Below are positions 42,696 through 51,225 of a stretch of DNA of 64,000 nt, piece after piece. This DNA comes from Lachnospiraceae bacterium UBA2864 (lineage in GTDB: Bacteria; Bacillota; Clostridia; Lachnospirales; Lachnospiraceae), in NCBI GenBank assembly GCA_002350525.1, contig DEFA01000022.1:1-64000 (forward strand). The letters run 5' to 3'. The position numbers and the translations under genes were made by a program. The stretch's first letter is position 1, and each line of letters opens with the position of its first letter. Under the pieces are notes generated by a model that saw nothing but the letters and a program-made list of their open reading frames with translations, was not told where the DNA came from and made no database searches.

Positions 42696-43367
42696 ATGAG
42701 TGGTAATTTTCTATATCAAAAATTTGAAAAACAGCTTGACGAGGTTGATAAGCTGACATCGAAACCGAAGCTTCTTCTTCATGCCTGCTGCTGTCCCTGC
42801 AGCTCGCACTGTATAGAACTTCTCGAGAAGCATTTTGATATTACTGTTTTTTTCTATAATCCCAATATTGACGAAAAAGCGGAATATGAGAAAAGACTTG
42901 AAGAGCTTATAAGATTTTCCGGTGAAGCGGAGTTTGCAAGGAATATAAAGATAGTCCGCGGAGAGTATGAGCCGGAGCTGTTCCATGAGATGGCAAGAGG
43001 AATGGAGAATCTTCCGGAAAGAGGCGAAAGATGCTACAAATGTTATGAGCTTCGTCTCGGACGGACTGCGAGATATGCAGCGGAACAGAGGTTTGATTTC
43101 TTTACCACAACACTTTCGATAAGTCCTTACAAGAATGCCGAGTGGATCAATGAAATAGGAATGAGACTTGAAACAGATATGAGAGAGAAAAATGAGGACT
43201 CGGAAAGTAAGATACCGGTATTCCTCTTCAGTGATTTTAAGAAGAAAAACGGATATAAAAGATCAATAGAACTTTCAGCTGAATATAATTTATATAGACA
43301 AGATTACTGCGGTTGTGTATATTCGAAGATAGAAAAAGAAAGAAAAGCTAAAGAAAAAACAGTATAA
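42696..43367 (+). CDS. queH: Epoxyqueuosine reductase QueH
   Basis: A 223-residue DUF208 protein that carries out the last step of queuosine synthesis in bacteria lacking QueG. The Cys set for the 4Fe-4S and extra metal sites is complete: HACCCPCSSHC (31-35), CYKCYELRL near 111 and DYCGCVYS near 209. The TTTLSISPYKN segment is conserved. The start ATG 42696 has GCAGGAG eight bases upstream. It is alone in its unit; queF lies at 35352. Confidence 0.93.
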   Translation: MSGNFLYQKFEKQLDEVDKLTSKPKLLLHACCCPCSSHCIELLEKHFDITVFFYNPNIDEKAEYEKRLEELIRFSGEAEFARNIKIVRGEYEPELFHEMARGMENLPERGERCYKCYELRLGRTARYAAEQRFDFFTTTLSISPYKNAEWINEIGMRLETDMREKNEDSESKIPVFLFSDFKKKNGYKRSIELSAEYNLYRQDYCGCVYSKIEKERKAKEKTV

Positions 43368-43489
43368 TGATGTAAATGTCAATTCGTGAACGAACTGCGT
43401 TGAAAGTGTTAAAAGTCTGTGAACCCAAGCCACATAAGGGATTTGGTCACATATTGTTCATACTAAGCAGTTAAAAATATATAAAAAAA

Positions 43490-43550
43490 GTCAAAAACAC
43501 GACAAAAGTGTCATATCTCCATATGATAGATTATTAGACGTCAAAAACAC
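43490..43550 (+). repeat. Direct repeat in leader of pilin-like gene
   Basis: GTCAAAAACAC occurs at 43490-43500 and 43540-43550, 50 bases apart. TAGATTA/TAATCTA arms flank the second copy. The 246-base gap between queH and the pilin gene shows no ORF and no riboswitch I could recognise; a weak hairpin GTGA-CCC/GGG-TCAC lies around 43420-43450. Confidence 0.4.
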
Positions 43551-43613
43551 TATTTAATCTATAAATTTACCAAAGGGATCTGACCCGCTGGTACACGAGA
43601 GGGAGGTTTTAGT

Positions 43614-44120
43614 ATGGAGAATGACAAAGGCTTTACGTTGGTTGAACTGATTATAGTTATAGCAATCATAGCGATACTCAGTGTTACGATCATACCTACG
43701 ATATTTAGATTTATAGACAATGCCAGAAAGGCAGATGATGTTGATTCGGCAGGAGTAATTGCAACTGCTATAAATACGGCATTGTCAAATGATGAAGTTT
43801 ATGATATTGTTATGGAAACGAACGTTACCGGAGGAAACTGTGTAGTTTTAATGACGGCACTTAACGGCGATACAGAATGGACTATTGGAAACGAAATTGA
43901 CCCGAATGGTGTTCTGAAAAATCTTATGGATACTACGTGTCCACCTCCGACGCTTAAATATACGAAGGAGATTAAGTCCGATAACTTCGTTCCTGCCGGA
44001 TGGGTAGTCTGTATAAAAGATGAGAAACCGGTTGTGATGGTATCAGATGGAAATGTAAACACGGGTGTAACAATGAAGGCAGCGGCGCTTAATCCGATAG
44101 AGTGCCCGGATTACAAATAG
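43614..44120 (+). CDS. Type IV pilin-like (pseudopilin) protein
   Basis: A 168-residue prepilin. After a short leader MENDKG there is the class III cleavage site G-FTLVELIIVIAIIAILSV with Glu at mature position 5, then an amphipathic helix (FRFIDNARKADDVDSAGVIATAINTAL) and a C-terminal globular head with a Cys pair. It should be processed by a prepilin peptidase and placed in the membrane or a pilus. No assembly ATPase, PilC or peptidase gene is near. AGAGGGAGG stands before the ATG. A degenerate GGDEF gene follows 21 bases later. Confidence 0.88.
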   Translation: MENDKGFTLVELIIVIAIIAILSVTIIPTIFRFIDNARKADDVDSAGVIATAINTALSNDEVYDIVMETNVTGGNCVVLMTALNGDTEWTIGNEIDPNGVLKNLMDTTCPPPTLKYTKEIKSDNFVPAGWVVCIKDEKPVVMVSDGNVNTGVTMKAAALNPIECPDYK

Positions 44121-44141
44121 GTAAAAAGGAGGATGGGATAT

Positions 44142-45107
44142 ATGAGTGATTTATCTGTATTAAAGAACTTATATAAAGCTTGTGCGGCTGAGAACGGACT
44201 TCTTGCAATAATCAACCTTGACAATATAACATCTTTCTATGAAGCCTATGGTGAGGAACTGGCGGACAGACTTCATCTTGAATTCACCAGAATAATCGAT
44301 GATGTTATGCGTGAAGACGATATTAAAGCAAGCCTCGGTAATGATGAGATCATAATATTTGCAAAGAACATGAATGAGAAATCAGAGCTGGAAGAAGTTT
44401 ATTCTTATGTAAGTGCGGAAATAGATGAGTATATAGCTGAAGAACTCAGCGAAGAAAGATTATCCGATCTTATAGAAGAGGATAGTCCGATTTCTATGGA
44501 GATTTCCGTAGGTGCGGTTATGGTACCTCAGCAGGGAACCGATTATACCACACTTTTTACAAAAGCCGACAGAGCGCTTTATATTGCAAAGAACTCAGGA
44601 AGAAAACATGAGATAGTTTATTACAGTGATGAACTTGATGCTTCGGATGTTTCGGAAGACATGGCAGAAGAGTCTGCCGGAACAGAAAAACAGATGAGTG
44701 ATAAGCCGGCAAGAGGCGCAGTATGGACTGATAAGAGCGAGTATAAGATGATCTATAATTATCTTACGAGATACATCAGTACATATAACAATTCCGCATG
44801 TGAGATGGTCATAACCATTAAACCTGCTGCAGAAAGCCTGGGTTATGATGAGTATGAGAAACTGATCAAGGACTCGGGAAATGTTATCGCAGGTCTTTTC
44901 AGACATAGTGATATTATAATGAGAGAACGAGAGTCGTTTCGTATACTTCTTGCAGAGATGGAAACAAAGAATATAATCATTATCGTTGACAGAATAAAGA
45001 AGGGACTTCAGAATGCCGGACTTTATATGCAGGAGAAGATTATACTTGATTCCAGAATTATAGCAGCAGATGGTGAGCATGATGCCTGGATAAAAGTAGC
45101 TGTATAA
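44142..45107 (+). CDS. Protein with two degenerate GGDEF-like domains
   Basis: A 321-residue soluble protein. The first half is a GGDEF fold: IINLDNITSFYEAYG (metal Asp27 region), DIKASLGNDEIIIFAKN where the signature reads GNDEI (66-70), and ISVGAVMVPQ with KADRALYIAKNSGR. The second half (about 200-321) repeats the pattern, with FRHSDIIMRERESFRILLAEM where the signature would be. Both active sites look altered, so it is more likely a c-di-GMP or nucleotide sensor than a cyclase. ATG 44142 is chosen since AAGGAGG is nine bases upstream; ATG 44133 is too close. Confidence 0.75.
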   Translation: MSDLSVLKNLYKACAAENGLLAIINLDNITSFYEAYGEELADRLHLEFTRIIDDVMREDDIKASLGNDEIIIFAKNMNEKSELEEVYSYVSAEIDEYIAEELSEERLSDLIEEDSPISMEISVGAVMVPQQGTDYTTLFTKADRALYIAKNSGRKHEIVYYSDELDASDVSEDMAEESAGTEKQMSDKPARGAVWTDKSEYKMIYNYLTRYISTYNNSACEMVITIKPAAESLGYDEYEKLIKDSGNVIAGLFRHSDIIMRERESFRILLAEMETKNIIIIVDRIKKGLQNAGLYMQEKIILDSRIIAADGEHDAWIKVAV

Positions 45108-45128
45108 CCGTTTTTTGGGGAACTGAAT

Positions 45129-45872
45129 ATGGATACTAACAGTACACTGAATTACAGACTGTATCTACAGCGGCAGCAGGAATTCATAAGAGATGATTTC
45201 CATGCTGAATTCAGACAGTATAACCGAATAAAAAACGGAGACGTAGAGGGTGTCATAGAACGCTTCAAGATTGCCAGACATAAGTTTGAAGAGGGCAGAG
45301 GTGTTCTGTCTGACAGTCCTCTTCGTAATATGATATATCATCTGGTTGTTTCGGCGGCTGTTATCAGCAGAATGTGCATAGATGGCGGAATGGACAGAGA
45401 TGTGGCCTACACACTCAGCGATATTTATATAAGAAAAGCGGATGTGTCCAAATCAACGGAAGAAGTTCTCGACCTCATGGCTGAGATGCAGGAAGATTAT
45501 GCAACCAGAATGCGGGAACTAAAGAAGATGAATACGGTTTCGAAGCATATCAGGAGAAGCCTGGATTTTATATATGATAATCTTTACAGGCAGATTACCG
45601 TTAGAGAGCTTGCGGAAAGGGAGGGACTGAGTACCGGATACTATTCAAGACTTTTTATGAGAGAGACCGGTAGAAATGTAAATCAGTTTATCAATGAAGC
45701 GAAAGTGAAAACAGCGGAGAATATGCTTAGATTTTCGGATGCCTCTATACTTGAGATATCGGTTTCGCTCGGATATTCATCTCAAAGTGCTTTTTCTTCG
45801 AATTTTAAAAAAACCACAGGTTATACACCTAAGGCTTACAGAGATCTGTACTACAGTAAAAGAATGTCATGA
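45129..45872 (+). CDS. AraC-family transcriptional regulator
   Basis: A 247-residue regulator. The C-terminal 100 residues are a double HTH of the AraC/XylS type: ITVRELAEREGLSTGYYSRLF and the second helix pair ISVSLGYSSQSAFSSNFKKTTGYTPKAYRDLY. The N-terminal 140 residues are helical with no cupin seen and are of an unknown sensor type. It follows the GGDEF-like gene by 21 bases and is probably in the same unit with the pilin. A terminator follows at once (45882-45912). Confidence 0.88.
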   Translation: MDTNSTLNYRLYLQRQQEFIRDDFHAEFRQYNRIKNGDVEGVIERFKIARHKFEEGRGVLSDSPLRNMIYHLVVSAAVISRMCIDGGMDRDVAYTLSDIYIRKADVSKSTEEVLDLMAEMQEDYATRMRELKKMNTVSKHIRRSLDFIYDNLYRQITVRELAEREGLSTGYYSRLFMRETGRNVNQFINEAKVKTAENMLRFSDASILEISVSLGYSSQSAFSSNFKKTTGYTPKAYRDLYYSKRMS

Positions 45873-45881
45873 TGATCAGTC

Positions 45882-45912
45882 AGAGTGTCGCTTATTGGCG
45901 GCACTCTTTTTT
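45882..45912 (+). terminator. Intrinsic terminator after AraC gene
   Basis: AGAGTGTCGC (45882-45891) pairs with GCGGCACTCT (45898-45907) with one G-U, six-base loop, followed by six T. Confidence 0.9.
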
Positions 45913-45933
45913 AGTTCTTTTTACAAATAGTTG

Positions 45934-45962
45934 TTGACAAGTGTATATACACTTGATATATT
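45934..45962 (+). promoter_or_regulatory. Promoter of ABC/GntR operon with palindromic operator in the spacer
   Basis: TTGACA at 45934-45939 and TATATT at 45957-45962, 17-base spacer. The perfect palindrome AAGTGTATATACACTT (45939-45954) fills the spacer. GntR/YtrA-type repressors bind such sites; the GntR gene is the last of this operon (49501), so self-repression is likely. Confidence 0.8.
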
Positions 45963-45993
45963 GTGTATAACAGATATATACAATATATCAAGT
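45951..45993 (+). repeat. 14-bp inverted repeat downstream of the operator
   Basis: ACTTGATATATTGT (45951-45964) and ACAATATATCAAGT (45980-45993) are perfect inverted copies with 15 bases between. The arm overlaps the -10 box, and the start point lies inside the loop, so it may be a second operator site rather than an RNA element. Confidence 0.65.
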
Positions 45994-46085
45994 GCGAAAA
46001 TGCTTTTAAGATAAACTCTATAGTATGGCGGTTAAGTATTACATTAGGAAAAGAGTAGAGCAGATCGATATTACGGGAGGATTCC

Positions 46086-46961
46086 ATGAATTACGAAAAT
46101 GCTATTGAAATAAAGAATCTGACGAAAAAATACGACGGCTTCACGCTGGATAAAGTAAGCTTCGATGTTCCGAAGGGAAGCATCATGGGCTTTATCGGAC
46201 AGAACGGAGCCGGTAAGACAACAACTATTAATTCGCTTTTAAATATTATTAACTGGGACAGCGGAGAGATAAGGCTTCTCGGGAGGGAGATGCCGGAACA
46301 TGAGTTTGAAGTGAAAGAGCATATATCCGCTATATTCGATGTGCTGCCTTTCAATGAAGACCTTTCGGCAAAGCAGCTTACACGTATAATGCGCGGAATA
46401 TGGAAGGAGTGGGATGAGGATACATTTCTCGCTTATCTCGAAAGATTTCAGCTTCCTTTTAAGAAGAAGTTCGGACAGTTCTCCAAAGGTATGAAGATGA
46501 AGCTTCAGATAGCGGCGGGGCTGTCGCATAAGGCAAAGCTGCTTATAATGGATGAAGCGACTACGGGACTCGACCCGGTGGTAAGGAATGAGATACTCGA
46601 CATCTTCCTCGAGTACCTGCAGGATGAGAATAACTCGATCCTTATGTCATCGCATATCACATCGGACCTTGAGAAGATAGCGGACAGAGTAACATTTATC
46701 GATAAAGGGAAAATCCTTCTTACGGGAGTGAAGGATGAAATCCTGGATGATCACGGAGTAGTTAAGTGTTCCAGGAAGGACTTTAAGGACTTTGCAAGAG
46801 AAGACTATATAAGCGCCAGAGTTACCGACTTCGGTGCAGAGATAATGGTAAGTGACAGAGCGGAGACCGCCCGTAAGTATTCGGGAGTGGTAATAGATAA
46901 AACCACGCTTGAAGAAATTATGCTCTTCTATGTTAACAGGGATAAGGATCAGTGGAGCTAG
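46086..46961 (+). CDS. ABC transporter ATPase, YtrB/BcrA-like
   Basis: A 291-residue ABC ATPase. Walker A GQNGAGKTT is near residues 38-46, the signature FSKGMKMKLQIA, Walker B LLIMDEATTGLDP, and the H-loop MSSHIT. The sequence FDVLPFNEDLSAKQLTRIMRGIWKEWDEDTF is typical of the YtrB-type group found with YtrA-like GntR repressors. Together with two small permeases and a CPBP protein it should export a cell-wall-active or peptide compound. The start ATG follows GGGAGG. The operon's promoter is at 45934. Confidence 0.9.
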   Translation: MNYENAIEIKNLTKKYDGFTLDKVSFDVPKGSIMGFIGQNGAGKTTTINSLLNIINWDSGEIRLLGREMPEHEFEVKEHISAIFDVLPFNEDLSAKQLTRIMRGIWKEWDEDTFLAYLERFQLPFKKKFGQFSKGMKMKLQIAAGLSHKAKLLIMDEATTGLDPVVRNEILDIFLEYLQDENNSILMSSHITSDLEKIADRVTFIDKGKILLTGVKDEILDDHGVVKCSRKDFKDFAREDYISARVTDFGAEIMVSDRAETARKYSGVVIDKTTLEEIMLFYVNRDKDQWS

Positions 46962-46984
46962 GCAGATACAGAAGGAGTCAATTT

Positions 46985-47764
46985 ATGAAAGAATTGATCG
47001 TTAGAGATATATATTTAATACGGAAAAATCTCCTGATAACATTCGGATTATTCATCGGCTTTTTTTCAATGGGACTGATATGCATTTTATCGGCCAAGTA
47101 TGGGAATATAGCGAAATATGCTTTTGACAGGGAGTTAATAAATGAAGTCCTGGAAGTATCAACGGCTTTCGGTATAGTTGCGGGTGTAATACTCGGGACT
47201 GCGGTTGAGCATATATATATTCTGATAAATAAAGATTATAAATGCGGATGGCATGAGTATCTGAAGGCATCGGGGATACGTCCGGAAATTCTGGTCGGAG
47301 TGAAATATATTATGGTGGTCATTATAGATATCATATGCTTACTGACAGGTATAGGAGGATGTCAACTTCTGAAAGCACTATCCGGTTCAGACAAGGGGCT
47401 GCTCATCAAGGGAGCATATGCTGCACAGGAAGGCATGATCATACTTGTCTGGTTTACATCCATACTTCTTATCATCGGAGGATATTTTTCCGCACTGGAG
47501 TTTGCTTATAAGGGAAAGAATAATGTGAAGACAGATCTGATAAAGTTTCTTCCGATTATTATATTCTATATTGCTATAATAATTGTCTTTATCATCTTAG
47601 AACAGAATGAAGAAGAGAGTAGGAAACTGTTAGTGGAATTGTTTAATAAGATGCAGAATGTGACGGTTTTATATATTGTACCGATTGTAACATCTATAGT
47701 GGTTACTGTGATCTGCTATCTGATTTCTGTGAGAATAGTTAAGAAAGAGGGGAAGCGGGTATGA
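46985..47764 (+). CDS. ABC-2-type permease (first of pair)
   Basis: A 259-residue hydrophobic protein of about six spans. The start ATG 46985 is chosen since AAGGAG is eight bases upstream; the frame opens at 46952. Its topology (VRDIYLIRKNLLITFGLFIGFF start, central loop KYKCGWHEYLKASGI) matches the ABC-2 permeases of YtrC/D-like exporters. The SGIRPEILVGVKYIMV segment is the coupling helix region. It overlaps the next permease by four bases. Confidence 0.8.
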   Translation: MKELIVRDIYLIRKNLLITFGLFIGFFSMGLICILSAKYGNIAKYAFDRELINEVLEVSTAFGIVAGVILGTAVEHIYILINKDYKCGWHEYLKASGIRPEILVGVKYIMVVIIDIICLLTGIGGCQLLKALSGSDKGLLIKGAYAAQEGMIILVWFTSILLIIGGYFSALEFAYKGKNNVKTDLIKFLPIIIFYIAIIIVFIILEQNEEESRKLLVELFNKMQNVTVLYIVPIVTSIVVTVICYLISVRIVKKEGKRV

Positions 47765-48534
47765 GGGGACTGATATATAAAGATTTATATCTGGTAAAAG
47801 GTAAAGTCCTTGCAGGGTGTGCATCGATTCTGTTTCTTATAGCAAGCACGTATGTGGTATATACATTTGTGGGAGGCAAAGTTTTATTCCCGATAGATCT
47901 TGCGGCGATAATAACAGATCTTATGATCGTCCTGTATGTCGGTGCATTAAGCTACGGTTATATTGTAAAGACTGACACCAAGAGACAGTGGGGATTTTAC
48001 GGAATGTCTCTTCCGGGAAGTGTGAGACTGGTCGTCGGAGCAAAGTATATGACGGTATTCATCATGTACTTTATATCTTATGGTTTGTGTGTGCTGAACG
48101 ATATAATAATCGGGCTTATCTTCGGAAAAACTGTTGATATGTCGCTTTTTGTACTGATGTTTATGCTGTTCCAGATGTTTTTAAATGCTATCGAGATGCC
48201 GCTTGCATTCAGATTCGGTATGGATAAGGCTGCCGGGATCCGGATACTGATCGTAAGTATATTATTTATTCTTCTTTCTATATATCTGCTGTTTGGAAAT
48301 ATAGAATGGCTTATGGCGGAAGATGGACTTGCTAAAACTCTTATCAGATTATTTAACGGTAATACGGATCCGATTGCTATATCCGGTGAGCTGCAAAGAT
48401 TTATCAAAAGGTTTACTTATATAAACTATATAGAGTTGGGTGTATTTACTCATCTGATGGTCCTGGCATATTACATATCTTATCGCATATCCTGCAGGGC
48501 TTTCAGGAAGGGGGTGCTGAGGGATGACAACTGA
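47761..48534 (+). CDS. ABC-2-type permease (second of pair)
   Basis: A 257-residue hydrophobic protein with about six spans and the same start pattern as its neighbour (MRGLIYKDLYLVKGK). The YGMSLPGSVRLVVGAKYMTVF segment corresponds to the coupling region. Its ATG overlaps the preceding stop (ATGA), and its 3' end overlaps the CPBP gene by 11 bases, so the three are translated together. It forms the membrane channel with the preceding permease. Confidence 0.8.
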   Translation: MRGLIYKDLYLVKGKVLAGCASILFLIASTYVVYTFVGGKVLFPIDLAAIITDLMIVLYVGALSYGYIVKTDTKRQWGFYGMSLPGSVRLVVGAKYMTVFIMYFISYGLCVLNDIIIGLIFGKTVDMSLFVLMFMLFQMFLNAIEMPLAFRFGMDKAAGIRILIVSILFILLSIYLLFGNIEWLMAEDGLAKTLIRLFNGNTDPIAISGELQRFIKRFTYINYIELGVFTHLMVLAYYISYRISCRAFRKGVLRDDN

Positions 48535-49489
48535 TCAAATGAAAGTAGATAATAAAGCATCCGATATCACTTATGATATTTCATTATACAGAGATCGGCG
48601 CAAAAAGAAGATATACAGAAATCCCGAAAGCTTCACTAAGAAGGATATAATTGTCGAGATAGGTGTATTTCTTCTCATAAGCTTCGGACTGATGTTTATC
48701 TTCGGATGGAAGATGAGTGCTGATGAAGGGGCAGCGGTGACAGGGTCCTATATGCTATTTTATTATCTGTCAACATTCAGCCCTGCTATCGGATGTATAG
48801 TGACAAGATATATCTTTCACGAGGGCTTCAGAGATGATATACTTTTTCCGAAGTTTACAGGACATTTTACAGGATATTTCCTCTCAGTAATACTTGCGCT
48901 CCTCTTTGGTGTTCTGAACTGTATATTTTTTACAGCGGTTCTCGGAGCCGGATTCAGTATAAAGGCAGAGGGCGGTGCACTTGAAGTTGCCGCGGCACTT
49001 TCGTTATACAGCGTGACGACATATACGGCAGCATTTATCCTGATAGGCGAAGAACTCGGATGGAGAGCCTTCCTGTATGATAAACTGGAGAAGCTCGCGG
49101 GACTTCACGGATCTGTAATAATCGGCGGAATCATCTGGGGACTCTGGCATACTCCGGTGCTGATATCAATGGGACTTAACTTTGGAAAGTCCGCACCGGG
49201 ATTTCCGGTAACGAATATTCTCCTCATGTGTGTCTTCTGTATATTTATCGGGGCAATGATGCAGATGCTCCGAAAGATGACGGCTTCGGTTGTTGCACCG
49301 ATCATCGCACATGCGGTTATAGATACCGTATGTAATCCGCTGGCAAGTATATTCCTGCCGAAGGAACATGCAGACGGAAATCAGTTCAAGATAGGACTGT
49401 GTATGATCGTTTCATCGGTTATCATAGGGCTTCCGTGCTGGATATATATGGCGCGCCGGGAAAAGCATCAGGTTGAAAACATAAAATAA
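48524..49489 (+). CDS. CPBP-family intramembrane metalloprotease (CAAX protease-like)
   Basis: A 321-residue membrane protein of about eight spans with the Rce1/CPBP motifs: GEELGWRAFLYDKLE (EExxxR), WGLWHTPVLI (FxxxH-type) and HAVIDTVCNPL (HxxxN/D-type). In bacteria such proteins serve bacteriocin maturation or self-immunity and membrane stress. Encoding within an ABC exporter operon supports a role in peptide handling or immunity. It starts inside the permease gene with GAGGG before the ATG. The GntR gene follows 11 bases later. Confidence 0.88.
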   Translation: MTTDQMKVDNKASDITYDISLYRDRRKKKIYRNPESFTKKDIIVEIGVFLLISFGLMFIFGWKMSADEGAAVTGSYMLFYYLSTFSPAIGCIVTRYIFHEGFRDDILFPKFTGHFTGYFLSVILALLFGVLNCIFFTAVLGAGFSIKAEGGALEVAAALSLYSVTTYTAAFILIGEELGWRAFLYDKLEKLAGLHGSVIIGGIIWGLWHTPVLISMGLNFGKSAPGFPVTNILLMCVFCIFIGAMMQMLRKMTASVVAPIIAHAVIDTVCNPLASIFLPKEHADGNQFKIGLCMIVSSVIIGLPCWIYMARREKHQVENIK

Positions 49490-49500
49490 GGAATTAGTCT

Positions 49501-49875
49501 ATGGATATAATAATATCAAATTCTTCTAACGATCCGATCTATCTTCAGATCGTGAGTCAGATAAAAGCTATGATAATGAGCGGAGAGCTTTCCCCTGGGG
49601 AGGCTCTCCCTTCGATGCGTAATCTCGCAATGCAGATGAGGATAAGCCTCATTACGACAAAGCGTGCCTATGAAGAGCTGGAGCGGGACGGATTCATTGA
49701 AACCTATACGGGAAAGGGCAGCTTCGTAAAGGCACAGAATGCCGAATTTCTCCGTGAGGAGAACCTGCGTCAGGCCGAAGAACTTCTCAGGAAAGCAGTG
49801 GACAAGGCTAAAATGAGTGGCATATCTCTTGAAGAATTAGCAGATATCATGAAAATGTTGTATAATGGGTGTTGA
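49501..49875 (+). CDS. GntR-family repressor, YtrA type
   Basis: A 124-residue regulator with one winged HTH: DPIYLQIVSQIKAMIMSGELSPGEALPSMRNLA, then RISLITTKRAYEELERDGFIETYTGKGSFV, and a short helical tail for dimerisation (about 85-124). The lack of a large effector domain is the YtrA subfamily mark. It is the last gene of the ABC/CPBP operon and probably represses the operon through the palindrome at 45939-45954; inducers in the family include cell-wall antibiotics. AAGGA is eight bases before the ATG. Confidence 0.92.
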   Translation: MDIIISNSSNDPIYLQIVSQIKAMIMSGELSPGEALPSMRNLAMQMRISLITTKRAYEELERDGFIETYTGKGSFVKAQNAEFLREENLRQAEELLRKAVDKAKMSGISLEELADIMKMLYNGC

Positions 49876-49950
49876 TTTTCGAAGAACAATGAATAACTGC
49901 AGCTGTTATATAATACATAAGCAGCAAATAAAATAGAGAGATTATGTTGT

Positions 49951-51159
49951 ATGGATGTTTTTAAGAAAGTACTTGCGACTGTTGGTGAGATTCTTCTGGT
50001 AGTCGGTTTTGTAGGAGCTGTAATATTCTTCCTGTTTCCCGATATGTTCGGACGGGGGAAAGAGGAAGAAGAGGTAGCATCATTTACAGAGCCTATGACT
50101 CATGTTACTACAGAAACGGTTACTGAGGTGACGACTGAAGAAACCGAAGAAGAGACCACGGAAGAAATAACTGAAGCAGCTACGGAATTAACAACCGAAG
50201 AAAAGACCAAAGCGGAGGAGAAAGCAAGAACAGATTCAAATCTGAAAGATGAGAAAGCTCCGTTTTTTATGATATTTAATTCTTCTCCGACAGCACCGCT
50301 CGGGGAAGTTTTTGACATTCATAAATATGTGGGCTATGCGGATGATGTGGACCGAAATGTTGATATCAAAGTTGACGGAAATATAGATATCTTTGAAGAA
50401 GGAACTTACCCTGTGAAGATTACGCTTACGGACGATGCAGGGCATACAACTTCAAAGGACATGGAAGTAGAGATTGCCCGTAAAGAGCCTTCGGATAATT
50501 CCGGAGGCGGAGGCGGAAGTGTTCCGGCAGGAGGCGAAGACTTCTCAAAGTTTATAGAAGTCTATAAGACAGATAAGACAAGTGTAGGTATCGATATATC
50601 CAGATGGCAGGAGACCGTGGACTTCGAAAAGGTTAAGGCTGCAGGCTGTGAGTTTGTATATATGAGACTTGGCGGATATGATGAAGGCGAATACTATACG
50701 GACAGATATTATAAGGCAAATATTGCAGGCGCCAAGGCGGCAGGACTTAAGGTCGGTGTATACTGGCATGCGGAGGACGGTTCACCCGAAGAAGCAGCGG
50801 AGAGCGTAAAGTATCTTATGGGCGTTCTGGATGATGAGACACTGGATCTTCCGATAGCTTATGACTGGGAAGACTGGAATAATTTTGAAGATTACGGAAT
50901 GAACCTGTATGATATAAACAAATGCTATGAGGCATTTGCAAACGGAGTTGAAGCGCGAGGCTACGAGGCCTGCCTCTACAGCAGTAAGAATTTTCTGGAG
51001 AATACCTGGACCAATGAAGGAAACCGTCCGATATGGCTCGCTCATTATGTATCTTCAACAGGCTATACAGGAAAGTTTTTTATGTGGCAGCATTCTTCCA
51101 ACGGACGTATCGATGGTATAAACGGTGCAGTCGATCTGGATGTGCTGTATCTTGATTAA
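49951..51159 (+). CDS. Membrane-anchored GH25 lysozyme with Thr/Glu stalk
   Basis: A 402-residue surface protein. There is one span near 11-31 (uncleaved signal anchor), then a Thr/Glu-rich stalk (about 45-90), an Ig-like domain (about 98-180, YPVKITLTDDAGHTTSKDM), a Gly-rich hinge (GGGGGS), and a GH25 catalytic domain (about 208-402). The catalytic Asp/Glu sit in IAYDWEDWNN, and GIDISRWQ starts the barrel. It cleaves the MurNAc-GlcNAc bond in peptidoglycan, facing outward. The start ATG has AGAGAG upstream. Probably monocistronic. Confidence 0.9.
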   Translation: MDVFKKVLATVGEILLVVGFVGAVIFFLFPDMFGRGKEEEEVASFTEPMTHVTTETVTEVTTEETEEETTEEITEAATELTTEEKTKAEEKARTDSNLKDEKAPFFMIFNSSPTAPLGEVFDIHKYVGYADDVDRNVDIKVDGNIDIFEEGTYPVKITLTDDAGHTTSKDMEVEIARKEPSDNSGGGGGSVPAGGEDFSKFIEVYKTDKTSVGIDISRWQETVDFEKVKAAGCEFVYMRLGGYDEGEYYTDRYYKANIAGAKAAGLKVGVYWHAEDGSPEEAAESVKYLMGVLDDETLDLPIAYDWEDWNNFEDYGMNLYDINKCYEAFANGVEARGYEACLYSSKNFLENTWTNEGNRPIWLAHYVSSTGYTGKFFMWQHSSNGRIDGINGAVDLDVLYLD

Positions 51160-51225
51160 GATTCTAATTGAAAGATGAATTCTGCATTATCGTTCTTCTT
51201 TCTGAAAGGAAGTTGTGGAACAAAT

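Noticed and set aside
43376..43613. c-di-GMP riboswitch before the pilin/GGDEF unit
   Set aside because: I looked for GEMM-I and GEMM-II conserved cores and found neither; only weak hairpins and direct repeats are present.
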